Below are positions 53,393 through 61,303 of a DNA stretch of 64,000 nt, piece by piece (position 1 is the first letter of the stretch; every line of letters starts with the position of its first letter). Made by a program: the position numbers and the translations under genes. The notes under the pieces were generated by a model. It did no database searches. It saw nothing but the letters and a program-made list of their open reading frames with translations, and was not told where the DNA came from. The DNA comes from Cyclobacteriaceae bacterium (GTDB lineage: Bacteria > Bacteroidota > Bacteroidia > Cytophagales > Cyclobacteriaceae). The DNA lies in contig JAHBTX010000004.1 in the NCBI GenBank assembly GCA_019638395.1, forward strand, positions 742,411 to 806,410. The letters run 5' to 3'.

Positions 53393-54481
53393 ATGCGCAC
53401 AGGGCTGGTGGTATGCTTCATGATACTCAGCCACCTGGGGCACACGCAAAACCTCGTGGTTAATCCGGGGTTTGAACAGTATTATAAATGCCCGGGCTCC
53501 TATACTTCCAATGCTGCAGGTGAGATTGCACCCGGCTGGACATCGCCCACCACGGGCACACCCGATATGTTCCACATGTGCAGTTTGGGCGAAGCCGGTG
53601 TACCCACCAATTGGGCCGGATACTCAAAAGCTTATGTCGGTTCGGGTTATGCTGGAATTTATGGCTACCTGCTGCGCGAAGCCAAAGAATACCGCGAATA
53701 CCTGCAAACAGAATTAAAAACTCCACTTGAGCCCGGAGGCGAATACCTGGTGGAGTTTTATTTCAAACTTTCTTCTAATTCTAAATACAGCATTGATCGT
53801 ATCGGTTTTTTGCTTTCAGACTCTACTCACAAAATGGCTAGTGATGGTGTGTTTCCCGTGGCAGCAACATATGAGCGTATTAATAGAACAATCTACTCGA
53901 GAGCTACAGGTTTATGGACGCGCTTTGCCTATACCCACCTGGCAACAGGCGGAGAAAAGTACCTTACTATTGGTAATTTCTCCAACAGCAGTAAAACGCG
54001 CACGCAATACATTACCAACTCGCAGGCAACAGAACCCATGCTGGCAACGGCCGCTTACTTTTATATTGACGAGGTAAAAGTAATTAAAGTAGGTGGCGGC
54101 ACACCGCCAGTTCTTACCGGTTACCCGGAACTTAAAACGGATGAAACGTATGTATTGAAAAACATTCAGTTTAAGTACAACGATTTTGCCTTGCTCGATC
54201 AATCGTTTCCAGAGCTTAAAAAGTTAGTGGAAGTTTTGCGCTATCATAAAACCTGGAAAGTAGTAGTAAGCGGCCATACCGATGATATCGGCTCAGATAG
54301 TTTCAACAATGAACTTTCTATGTTACGGGCCGGCAGTGTGGCCGATTACCTGATTGATGCCGGTATAGAACCGACCCGCATTAAAACAATGGGTTTCGGT
54401 AAACAAACGCCTTTGGTAAAAGGCACAGACGAAACTTCGCGCGCCACTAACCGCAGGGTAGAACTGCGTTTTTTAAACTAA
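53393..54481 (+). CDS. OmpA-family cell envelope protein
   Basis: 362 residues. A signal peptide precedes an N-terminal domain (residues about 25-235) of a carbohydrate-binding-like type with FEQYYKCPGSYTSNA and EYLVEFYFKLSSNSK strands, repeated in Bacteroidota OmpA fusions. The C-terminal OmpA domain binds peptidoglycan: VVVSGHTDDIGSDSFNNELS, RAGSVADYLIDAGIEPTRIK and GFGKQTPLVKGTDETSRATN, then NRRVELRF. The gene starts 1 base after the LysM gene and ends 1 base into TIGR02757, so a shared envelope-anchoring role with the LysM protein is likely. Confidence 0.88.
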   Translation: MRTGLVVCFMILSHLGHTQNLVVNPGFEQYYKCPGSYTSNAAGEIAPGWTSPTTGTPDMFHMCSLGEAGVPTNWAGYSKAYVGSGYAGIYGYLLREAKEYREYLQTELKTPLEPGGEYLVEFYFKLSSNSKYSIDRIGFLLSDSTHKMASDGVFPVAATYERINRTIYSRATGLWTRFAYTHLATGGEKYLTIGNFSNSSKTRTQYITNSQATEPMLATAAYFYIDEVKVIKVGGGTPPVLTGYPELKTDETYVLKNIQFKYNDFALLDQSFPELKKLVEVLRYHKTWKVVVSGHTDDIGSDSFNNELSMLRAGSVADYLIDAGIEPTRIKTMGFGKQTPLVKGTDETSRATNRRVELRFLN

Positions 54482-55284
54482 TGCCGGGCCAAAAGTTACC
54501 GATCGATCAACTTCGCGATTTTCTGAATGCGAAAGCCTGGCATTACAACACTATAAATTTTATTGAGTCCGATCCCATTTCAATTCCACATCGGTTTAAA
54601 CGGAAGCAGGATATCGAAATTGCCGGCTTCTTTGCGGCTACATTAGCATGGGGGCAACGCGCAACCATCATTAACAAATGCAACGAGTTGTTGGCTATGA
54701 TGGATAACCAACCGCATGCGTTTATGTTGCACCATCAGCTAAGCGATCTTAAACCCTTTACAAAGTTTAAACATCGCACCTTCAACGCAACCGATGCCTT
54801 GTACTTTATTGAAAGACTTTCAACTTTTTATCGTGCGCATGCTTCGTTAGAAGTAGCCTTTGTTCAAAACCTGAACTTAACGCAACCCGCTTTGCGCGAT
54901 GTATTCCTCATTGAGCAAGCTTTGATTCAATTCAATAAAATGTTTTTTGATTTGCCCGATGCACCCGTCCGCACGCAAAAGCATGTAAGTACTCCGGCAC
55001 GTAAATCGGCTTGTAAAAGATTAAACATGTTTCTGCGCTGGATGGTACGACAAGATACGCGTGGTGTCGATTTTGGAATCTGGAAAAATATTTCGCCCTC
55101 GCAGTTGGTTTGCCCGTGCGATGTGCATGTGGAACGGATAGCCCGAAAACTTAAACTGATTTCCCGTAAGGGAATGAATTGGCAAACGGCAATTGAGCTA
55201 ACTACAAACCTGCGCAAACTCGATGCTACCGATCCGGTGCTGTATGATTTTGCTTTGTTTGGCATGGGTGTGATGGAGCGGTAG
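54481..55284 (+). CDS. TIGR02757 (DUF2400) family protein
   Basis: 267-residue protein of the Bacteroidota family TIGR02757. Recognised by IEIAGFFAATLAWGQRATII, RTFNATDALYFIERLSTFYR, LNMFLRWMVRQDTRGVDFGI, and QLVCPCDVHVERIARKLKLI. Its fold is related to helix-hairpin-helix DNA glycosylases, but the enzymatic role is not established. The ATG shares a base with the OmpA gene's stop codon (TAATG), indicating translational coupling. Confidence 0.9.
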   Translation: MPGQKLPIDQLRDFLNAKAWHYNTINFIESDPISIPHRFKRKQDIEIAGFFAATLAWGQRATIINKCNELLAMMDNQPHAFMLHHQLSDLKPFTKFKHRTFNATDALYFIERLSTFYRAHASLEVAFVQNLNLTQPALRDVFLIEQALIQFNKMFFDLPDAPVRTQKHVSTPARKSACKRLNMFLRWMVRQDTRGVDFGIWKNISPSQLVCPCDVHVERIARKLKLISRKGMNWQTAIELTTNLRKLDATDPVLYDFALFGMGVMER

Positions 55285-55391
55285 TCCATACTTTCAACAA
55301 TTCCAAATAAATTGACGAACGGTATCACCATTGTTCTGAAAATATTTCTAATTTTCTTTCTCATTTTAACACACACCGAACTACACTTCTT

Positions 55392-57113
55392 ATGAATTTA
55401 AACATCGATGCAGAAAAGCAACTTACCTACGATGCCATTGTGGTAGGTACGGGAATCAGCGGAGGCTGGGCTGCAAAAGAACTCACCGAAAAGGGTTTAA
55501 AAACCCTGGTGCTGGAGCGCGGCCGAATGGTAGAGCACCCCAATTACCCAACGGCCACAAAGGACATTTGGGAGTTTGAAAATGCTGATCGGCCCACTGT
55601 GGAAGATTTGCAGAAACAAGGCGTGCAAAACCGCACGGGTTATACCATTCGCCAATCAACCAAACATTGGTTTGTTAACGATCTTGAGAATCCTTATACC
55701 GAAAAAGAAGGTAAACGGTTCGATTGGATGCGCGGCTATCATGTGGGTGGGCGTTCTATTATGTGGGGCCGGCAAAGCTATCGCTGGGGCGATTTTGACT
55801 TTGAAGCAAATTTACGCGAAGGTATTTCCATCGATTGGCCCGTTCGCTATAAAGAAATTGCACCGTGGTACGATTATGTAGAAACCTTTGCTGGCATCAG
55901 TGGCCAGGCCGAAGGTTTGGATTACCTACCCGATAGCAAATTTCTTCCACCGATGGAGTTGAACTGTGTGGAGAAGGAATTGAAACAATCCATGAAAGAT
56001 AAATTCGGTCGGTTGTTAACCATCGGCCGGGTAGCGCATATTACTTCACCATTATCGCACAACAACAGTGCACAACGGGGCCAGTGTCAGTATCGCAACT
56101 TGTGTAGCCGTGGTTGTCCGTATGGTGCTTACTTCAGCAGTAACTCATCTACGTTACCGGCTGCAGCCAAAACCGGTAACATGACGTTGCGCCCTAATTC
56201 AATTGCGTATGAATTGATTTACGATGAAGCAAAAGGTAAAGCTACCGGTGTAAAAGTGTTGGATGCCGAAACCGGTGAGCAACTTGAGTTTTATGCGAAA
56301 GTTATTTTCTTATGCGCATCTACTATGGGTTCAACCTATATTATGATGAATTCTATTTCCAAACGTTTCCCGAACGGCTTCGGAAATGATAGCGATCAGT
56401 TAGGTCGTAATATTATGGATCATCACTTAGGTGTAGGCGCCAGTGGCGAGTGGGAAGGCTTCGAAGACCAATATTATTTCGGTCGCAGAGCCAATGGTAT
56501 TTACATACCGCGTTTCCGCAACATGGGTAAGGAGAAACGCGATTACCTGCGGGGCTTCGGTTACCAGGGTGGCGCAAGCCGGCAAGGCTGGCAGAGTTTA
56601 ATTGCCGAAATGAGTATTGGTGCTGAATTGAAAGACGCAGTAACCACACCGGGTAAATGGACATTGGGTATGGGTGGCTTTGGTGAAGTATTGCCGTATC
56701 AGGATAACAGGGTAACCATTAATCGCGATAAGACAGACAAGCATGGTTTACCAACACTTACATTCGATACTGAATTAAAAGAGAATGAATTTAAAATGCG
56801 CAAGGATATGGCCAACGATGCTGCCGAAATGCTGGAAGCAGCGGGCTTTAAAAATGTGCGCTCGTACGATAGACCCAGCCAACATGGTTTAGGGTTGGGT
56901 ATTCACGAAATGGGTACTGCCCGCATGGGTAAAGACCCTAAAACCTCGGTGTTGAATAAATACAACCAGGTGCATGCTAGTAAGAATGTATTTGTAACAG
57001 ATGGTTCGTTTATGACATCGGCCAACTGCGTAAATCCATCGCTTACGTACATGGCCTTTACAGCACGGGCTGCCGATTTTGCTGTTAGCGAATTGAAAAA
57101 AGGAAATCTGTAA
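55392..57113 (+). CDS. GMC-family FAD oxidoreductase
   Basis: 573-residue glucose-methanol-choline oxidoreductase. An N-terminal FAD-binding motif reads DAIVVGTGISGGWAAKELTE, and the C-terminal GMC domain has HEMGTARMGKDPKTSVLNKY with the active-site His, then TDGSFMTSANCVNPSLTYMA. A Cys-rich patch CQYRNLCSRGCPYGAYF lies about residues 232-248; this is typical of the gluconate/sorbitol-dehydrogenase-like subgroup. No signal peptide is seen, but the partner downstream carries a Tat signal, so co-export of the folded complex is likely. Natural substrate unknown, probably a sugar or sugar acid. Confidence 0.92.
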   Translation: MNLNIDAEKQLTYDAIVVGTGISGGWAAKELTEKGLKTLVLERGRMVEHPNYPTATKDIWEFENADRPTVEDLQKQGVQNRTGYTIRQSTKHWFVNDLENPYTEKEGKRFDWMRGYHVGGRSIMWGRQSYRWGDFDFEANLREGISIDWPVRYKEIAPWYDYVETFAGISGQAEGLDYLPDSKFLPPMELNCVEKELKQSMKDKFGRLLTIGRVAHITSPLSHNNSAQRGQCQYRNLCSRGCPYGAYFSSNSSTLPAAAKTGNMTLRPNSIAYELIYDEAKGKATGVKVLDAETGEQLEFYAKVIFLCASTMGSTYIMMNSISKRFPNGFGNDSDQLGRNIMDHHLGVGASGEWEGFEDQYYFGRRANGIYIPRFRNMGKEKRDYLRGFGYQGGASRQGWQSLIAEMSIGAELKDAVTTPGKWTLGMGGFGEVLPYQDNRVTINRDKTDKHGLPTLTFDTELKENEFKMRKDMANDAAEMLEAAGFKNVRSYDRPSQHGLGLGIHEMGTARMGKDPKTSVLNKYNQVHASKNVFVTDGSFMTSANCVNPSLTYMAFTARAADFAVSELKKGNL

Positions 57114-57132
57114 ACTGAAAGCAATAAACACT

Positions 57133-57726
57133 ATGAACCAATTAATGGATAGAAGAGAAGCCTTACGCAAAACAGCTTTGCTAATGGGTGCTGCCGTTTC
57201 AGCCACTGCGCTTGCAGGAATAATGCAAGGTTGCAAGGCTATGCCTGAGCTTACCTATACACCTTCATTCTTTACAGAAGATCAGGCACGGGTTATAAGC
57301 GAGCTTGCGCAAACCATTATTCCGAAAACCGATACACCCGGTGCCAAAGAAGCCGGTGTGCCTGGGTTCATCGATCAAATTCTGAAAGAATGCTATAAGA
57401 AGGAAGATCAGGACAAGTTTATAACCGGCCTTACCGAGTTTGAAGCTGCTGCCAAAGCCGCACATGGCGACAGTTTTATATACCTCGATCCGGAAAAGCA
57501 GTTGGCCTTTGTAAAGGCACAGAACGAAGCTGCGGTAAATGCAGTAAAAGCTGATCCTTCACAACCACGGCCGTTTATACTTTCAGCCAAGGAATTAACC
57601 TTGTTGGGTTTCTTTACAAGCGAACCCGGTGCCACGCAAGTATTGCAATACGAAGCTGTGCCTGGCTCTTATAAAGGTTGTATTCCACTAACTGAAGCCG
57701 GCAATGGAAAGACCTGGGCTTCTTAA
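57133..57726 (+). CDS. Gluconate 2-dehydrogenase subunit 3-like Tat protein
   Basis: 197-residue small subunit of GMC dehydrogenases. The N-terminus has a twin-arginine signal (MDRREALRKTALLMGAAVSA) running into a lipobox-like AGIMQGC. The domain shows FFTEDQARVISELAQTIIPK, DTPGAKEAGVPGFIDQIL and a final GATQVLQYEAVPGSYKGCIP, all family marks. It starts 19 bases after the GMC gene. The pair should form a periplasmic, membrane-anchored dehydrogenase exported as a complex on one Tat signal. Confidence 0.9.
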   Translation: MNQLMDRREALRKTALLMGAAVSATALAGIMQGCKAMPELTYTPSFFTEDQARVISELAQTIIPKTDTPGAKEAGVPGFIDQILKECYKKEDQDKFITGLTEFEAAAKAAHGDSFIYLDPEKQLAFVKAQNEAAVNAVKADPSQPRPFILSAKELTLLGFFTSEPGATQVLQYEAVPGSYKGCIPLTEAGNGKTWAS

Positions 57727-57750
57727 GTTTTTAGGATTGCTCGAATAAAA

Positions 57751-57779
57751 AAGTCGTGGTGCAAGCCACGACTTTTTTG
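57751..57779. terminator. Bidirectional rho-independent terminator
   Basis: Stem AAGTCGTGG / CCACGACTT with a 6-base loop, A-rich before and T-rich after. It sits between convergent genes and can end both the GMC operon and the minus-strand sigma/anti-sigma operon. Confidence 0.85.
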
Positions 57780-57800
57780 TTGGTATATTTTTGAAAGATG

Positions 57801-58316
57801 TTAATGCGATGCTTCCGCTCTTTGCTGAAAAAACGGTTTGAGAATCGTGCGATCAAGCAGCACAAGTAGCAAACCAAGGTTTAGAAAAATTATTCCATTG
57901 ATAAGCACCTTGGTATTAAATGGAATAGAAATTTTGGGTACTTCGATAAATTTAGTTTGAACAGAAGGCTCAATGAGTAACGATGTGGAGGTATCAAATG
58001 CACCCAGCGAAAGTAACCCCAATGCTATACCCGATGCTACAAGTGATCCGACCAACAATAGTAATCCCCGCTTTACCGAAATACCCGGTGCTTTTATACG
58101 ATCCAAGCCATGCATTACCGAGGCAGTAAAACTAGTCCCCGGATTTTGAAGCATACTGGTTTGCCTCAGGTAAGTATGCACAATTAGCAATTCATCCAAT
58201 CGGTGTTGCAAGTCGTTACTTTCGGTAATTTGATTTTTAAATGCGAGAATCTCTTGCGCACTTAATTCACCATTCAGGTAGCGCAGCAGGTATTCGTCTG
58301 TTATGGGTAACTTCAT
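57801..58316 (-). CDS. Probable anti-sigma factor-like membrane protein
   Basis: 171 residues. The N-terminus ITDEYLLRYLNGELSAQEIL resembles the zinc-less anti-sigma domains of Bacteroidota. Two transmembrane helices follow (GLLLLVGSLVASGIALGLLS and VLINGIIFLNLGLLLVLLD). It starts 4 bases after the ECF sigma gene. This is the normal arrangement of a sigma factor and its membrane-bound antagonist; the signal it senses is not evident. Confidence 0.75.
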   Translation of the reverse strand: MKLPITDEYLLRYLNGELSAQEILAFKNQITESNDLQHRLDELLIVHTYLRQTSMLQNPGTSFTASVMHGLDRIKAPGISVKRGLLLLVGSLVASGIALGLLSLGAFDTSTSLLIEPSVQTKFIEVPKISIPFNTKVLINGIIFLNLGLLLVLLDRTILKPFFQQRAEASH

Positions 58317-58320
58317 GATC

Positions 58321-58881
58321 TTATAAAGTTATAGCTTCTTGTTTTAAAATTCTTTTTAATTCTTCAGCCAATCGTTGTCGAGCCCGATGCACCCGTACTT
58401 TTACAGTGTTTACATTCTGTGCGGTTATACCGGCAACTTCTTCCAATGATAGCTCATTCAGGTAAAACAACTGCAATGCAAGCCGATCGGCCTCGTTAAG
58501 TGATTGCATGGCCTGATGTACAAATTGAAGTTTATCGGATTGCTCCAATTCCTGTTCAGCCATACCAGCTTGCGGAATTACCGTTTGCTCTACCGATTGA
58601 AACACGGGTTTCTGTTTTCGTTTATAGCTGATGGCCGTGTTAAAGGTTATTCTGTAAAGCCAGGTACTAAACCGCGCCTGTCGGTTAAAATTTTTTAAAT
58701 AATGAAAGGCTTTGATAAAAGCATCCTGAGTCGCTTCCTCAGCTTCGGGCCGGTTATCCAATACCTTCATCGCAATTGTAAACGCAAAACTCTTGTGCTT
58801 ATCAACCAAGCGGGCATAGGCCTGTTTATCTCCGGCTAAAATCCGGTCCAGCAAAAGGTTTTCGTCCTCTAAAGTGATCAC
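58321..58881 (-). CDS. ECF RNA polymerase sigma factor
   Basis: 186-residue sigma-70 family group IV factor. Region 2 is visible as EEATQDAFIKAFHYLKNFNR and ARFSTWLYRITFNTAISYKR; region 4 as LSLEEVAGITAQNVNTVKVR followed by VHRARQRLAEEL. The start is GTG at 58881 with AAAGAG just upstream. Cotranscribed with the anti-sigma gene 4 bases downstream and divergent from DUF6249. An 11-base inverted repeat between the divergent genes may hold the autoregulatory promoter. Confidence 0.93.
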   Translation of the reverse strand: MITLEDENLLLDRILAGDKQAYARLVDKHKSFAFTIAMKVLDNRPEAEEATQDAFIKAFHYLKNFNRQARFSTWLYRITFNTAISYKRKQKPVFQSVEQTVIPQAGMAEQELEQSDKLQFVHQAMQSLNEADRLALQLFYLNELSLEEVAGITAQNVNTVKVRVHRARQRLAEELKRILKQEAITL

Positions 58882-58886
58882 GGCTC

Positions 58887-58967
58887 TTTGACGCAGGTTA
58901 GGTTGATCAAGTTACAGGTATTTTTTTGAAGATTGCTGTAACCTGCTGTAGCGAGGCCTGCGTCAAA
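58887..58967. promoter_or_regulatory. Nested inverted repeats in the sigma/DUF6249 divergent promoter region
   Basis: TTTGACGCAGG at 58887-58897 is repeated as its exact reverse complement at 58957-58967, 81 bases end to end. Inside, GCAGGTTA and TAACCTGC form a second pair. Two outward-facing copies of one motif ahead of two divergent genes would be expected if one factor, perhaps the ECF sigma itself, drives both. Confidence 0.5.
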
Positions 58968-58992
58968 AGGGGCAGATTAAAACAAAAATGTT

Positions 58993-59349
58993 ATGAGCGA
59001 AGAAGAAATCATCATTCCGGTATTAGGCATCATGCTGCCCATTATTATTACCCTGGGTGCATTTGTAATGATTGTATATGTGCGCAAGTTCGAAAACCTG
59101 GAACGCATGGCTATTATCGACAAAGGCCTTACTCCGGACTTATTCAAAAAGGAACGTTCAACCTCTGGGGCATTACGAGCATCGTTGCTGTTGATTGGTG
59201 GCGGCTTTGGTTTATTGATGGGCTATTGGCTGGATGAAGTCTTCCGGATGGAAGAAGTAGCTTACTTTTCGATGATATTAATTTTTGGTGGAGCTGGCTT
59301 AGGATTAGCCTACCTGATTGAAGAAAGAAAAAACAAATCGAATTCCTGA
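58993..59349 (+). CDS. DUF6249 small membrane protein
   Basis: 118 residues with three membrane helices (VLGIMLPIIITLGAFVMIVY, ALRASLLLIGGGFGLLMGYW and SMILIFGGAGLGLAYLIEER) and a conserved cytoplasmic loop RKFENLERMAIIDKGLTPDL. Family DUF6249, commonly found next to ECF sigma genes in Bacteroidota; function unknown. Confidence 0.85.
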   Translation: MSEEEIIIPVLGIMLPIIITLGAFVMIVYVRKFENLERMAIIDKGLTPDLFKKERSTSGALRASLLLIGGGFGLLMGYWLDEVFRMEEVAYFSMILIFGGAGLGLAYLIEERKNKSNS

Positions 59350-59350
59350 C

Positions 59351-60814
59351 TTAAAGAATAAGTGGGATCAGCAATTTGGCTCCCACGTAGATTAAGATGA
59401 GGGCCAGGATGTTCATAACAAAACCGGCCTTCATCATATCCTTCACCTTCATGTGGCCGCTGGAGAAAACAATGGCATTGGGCGGAGTTGCCACCGGAAA
59501 CATGAATGCCATGCTGGCACCAAATGCAACCGGCATCCCTAACAAAATTGGATCAATACCCAGGTTGGTAGCTATACCAAAGACTACGGGAATAAAAATC
59601 TGAACCAAGGCTACGTTGCTCATGAGTTCGGTAATAAAAATTGAAGCTGTAATTAATCCGAACAAAAGCCAGTTTACCGACTGGCTTTGTTGCGCAATGT
59701 AGCCACCTACTGCCTGAATAATTCCGGCACTCGATAAGCCTTGTGCCAGGCAAAGTCCACCACCAAATAAAATCAAAATACCCCACGAAAGTTTTTCGGT
59801 GTCTTTCCAAACCAATAAAAATTTGAATTGCGTAAAGTTTGAAGGTACAATAAACATAAGCGCACCACCGGCCATACCAATGTTGGTATCGTTCAACAAG
59901 TCATTCCCTAACAGCAGGTTTAAGGGTTGTTGAAAAATCCACAACAACGAGGTAAGTGTAAAAATGATGAGTACTAATTTTTCTTCGCTGCGCATGGGGC
60001 CGAGATCGGTAAGCCGGTTTTTAATCAATGCATCAGCACCTGAAATTTCCGTTAGTCCATTCGGAAAAATAAATCGGGTGATTATAAAGTAACCTAATCC
60101 CAGGGTTGTTGCACTAAGTGGTAGCCCTACTAACATCCACTTTCCAAATGCAATTTTTTCGTGGGTAAATTGATCCAGCAGTCCAACTAAAACCACGTTA
60201 GGGGGAGTACCGATAATGGTAGCTACCCCGCCAATGTTAGCAGCGTATGCAATTACCAGCATCAAAGCAATTCCAAAATTGCGTTCGCCAGGGGTTATGC
60301 TGTCGGTTGTGGTTCTTCGCAGCAGGTTAATAACGGATATGGCAATGGGCAACATCATCATGGCGGTAGCGGTGTTGCTTATCCACATACTGATAAAACC
60401 TGTAGCGATTGTAAAGCCCAGAATTATTCCATTGCCGGAGGTACCGGTAATGCGTACCAGATTAAGTGCAATACGTTCGTGCAACTTGTGCTTTTCTAAT
60501 GCCAACGCAATCATAAAGCCACCCATAAATAGAAAGATGATGGGGTTGGCATAGGGGGCAGCAGCTTCACCCATCTTCATGATGCCGAGAAACGGAAACG
60601 TGATTAACGGCAACAAAGCTGTAACGGGTACCGGAGCAGCTTCTGCAATCCACCAGATGATCATCCAGGAAGCAACGGCTAACACTTTGCCGGCTTGTGG
60701 TGAAATAAAATCGGGACTAATCCAGTTAACTAGTATCAGAAAAGTGAGCGGCCCGGCAACAAAACCAATTTGTTTTATGCGTGGATGACTATTGCTTTCT
60801 TCCATGATGTGCAA
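59351..60814 (-). CDS. SLC13 (DASS) sodium-coupled anion permease
   Basis: 487-residue inner-membrane transporter of the divalent anion:Na+ symporter family (dicarboxylates or sulfate). About eleven helices are visible. The two substrate-binding SNT hairpin motifs appear as WISNTATAMMMLPIAISVIN and, in variant form, ITELMSNVALVQIF. The middle of the second hairpin reads FAFPVATPPNAIVFSSGHMK-like (here FMFPVATPPNAIVFSSGH), a DASS hallmark. A start 3 codons later (60805) is possible. Substrate cannot be told; SNV in place of SNT is an unusual substitution. Confidence 0.9.
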   Translation of the reverse strand: MHIMEESNSHPRIKQIGFVAGPLTFLILVNWISPDFISPQAGKVLAVASWMIIWWIAEAAPVPVTALLPLITFPFLGIMKMGEAAAPYANPIIFLFMGGFMIALALEKHKLHERIALNLVRITGTSGNGIILGFTIATGFISMWISNTATAMMMLPIAISVINLLRRTTTDSITPGERNFGIALMLVIAYAANIGGVATIIGTPPNVVLVGLLDQFTHEKIAFGKWMLVGLPLSATTLGLGYFIITRFIFPNGLTEISGADALIKNRLTDLGPMRSEEKLVLIIFTLTSLLWIFQQPLNLLLGNDLLNDTNIGMAGGALMFIVPSNFTQFKFLLVWKDTEKLSWGILILFGGGLCLAQGLSSAGIIQAVGGYIAQQSQSVNWLLFGLITASIFITELMSNVALVQIFIPVVFGIATNLGIDPILLGMPVAFGASMAFMFPVATPPNAIVFSSGHMKVKDMMKAGFVMNILALILIYVGAKLLIPLIL

Positions 60815-60823
60815 TAAAATAAA

Positions 60824-60846
60824 AATAGCGGGTCATTCCCGCTATT
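60824..60846 (-). terminator. Rho-independent terminator after the RRM gene
   Basis: On the minus strand AATAGCGGG / CCCGCTATT with a 5-base loop, followed by TTTTATTTTATT. It separates the RRM gene from the downstream permease. Confidence 0.8.
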
Positions 60847-60868
60847 TGCCGAAGTATGTACGGGGATA

Positions 60869-61126
60869 TTAGCCTTCTGTTGGAGCCTTAGGATTGGCCG
60901 GCTTAACTACAATGGTTCTGCCATCCAATTCGGTTTCATTCAAGGCAGCAATGGCTTGCCGGGCTTCTTCATCGTTTGGCATTTCAACAAATCCAAAACC
61001 TTTCGAACGCCCTGTTTCACGATCTTTTACAATCTTAGCTGAAGTTACCTGACCAAACCTGGCAAAGGCAGCCTGAAGTTCTTCCGAGCGAGTCTTAAAA
61101 TTTAAACGAGCAACGAAAATGTTCAT
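60869..61126 (-). CDS. RRM-domain RNA-binding protein
   Basis: 85-residue single RNA recognition motif. RNP2 is NIFVARLNF and RNP1 is SKGFGFVEM, and the linking helix EELQAAFARFGQV has the usual pattern. Short glycine tail (NPKAPTEG) without further domains. Bacteroidota and cyanobacterial RRM proteins of this size bind RNA and are often cold-induced. It has its own terminator downstream. Confidence 0.93.
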   Translation of the reverse strand: MNIFVARLNFKTRSEELQAAFARFGQVTSAKIVKDRETGRSKGFGFVEMPNDEEARQAIAALNETELDGRTIVVKPANPKAPTEG

Positions 61127-61252
61127 AATACAGCAATAATTAAGTAGTAAAATCTTTGTTTAAACGAAGAAAACCATAACGGGTCGCTTCATCCATGAAC
61201 CAAAATAGAAATTAATCTGAAGTTTTCAAACCGAAAGTAACCTTATAGATTT

Positions 61253-61299
61253 AAAAGACCTGTCAGGTCTTTTTGCGTTAGTAATAAGACCTGACAGGT
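61253..61299. repeat. Pair of AGACCTGACAGGTCT palindromes
   Basis: AAAAGACCTG-T-CAGGTCTTTT at 61253-61273 and a shorter copy AAGACCTGACAGGT at 61286-61299, just beyond the recN stop. With its poly-A/poly-T flanks the first can terminate transcription in both directions. The same palindrome is common in Bacteroidota intergenic DNA. Confidence 0.6.
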
Positions 61300-61303
61300 A
61301 TTA

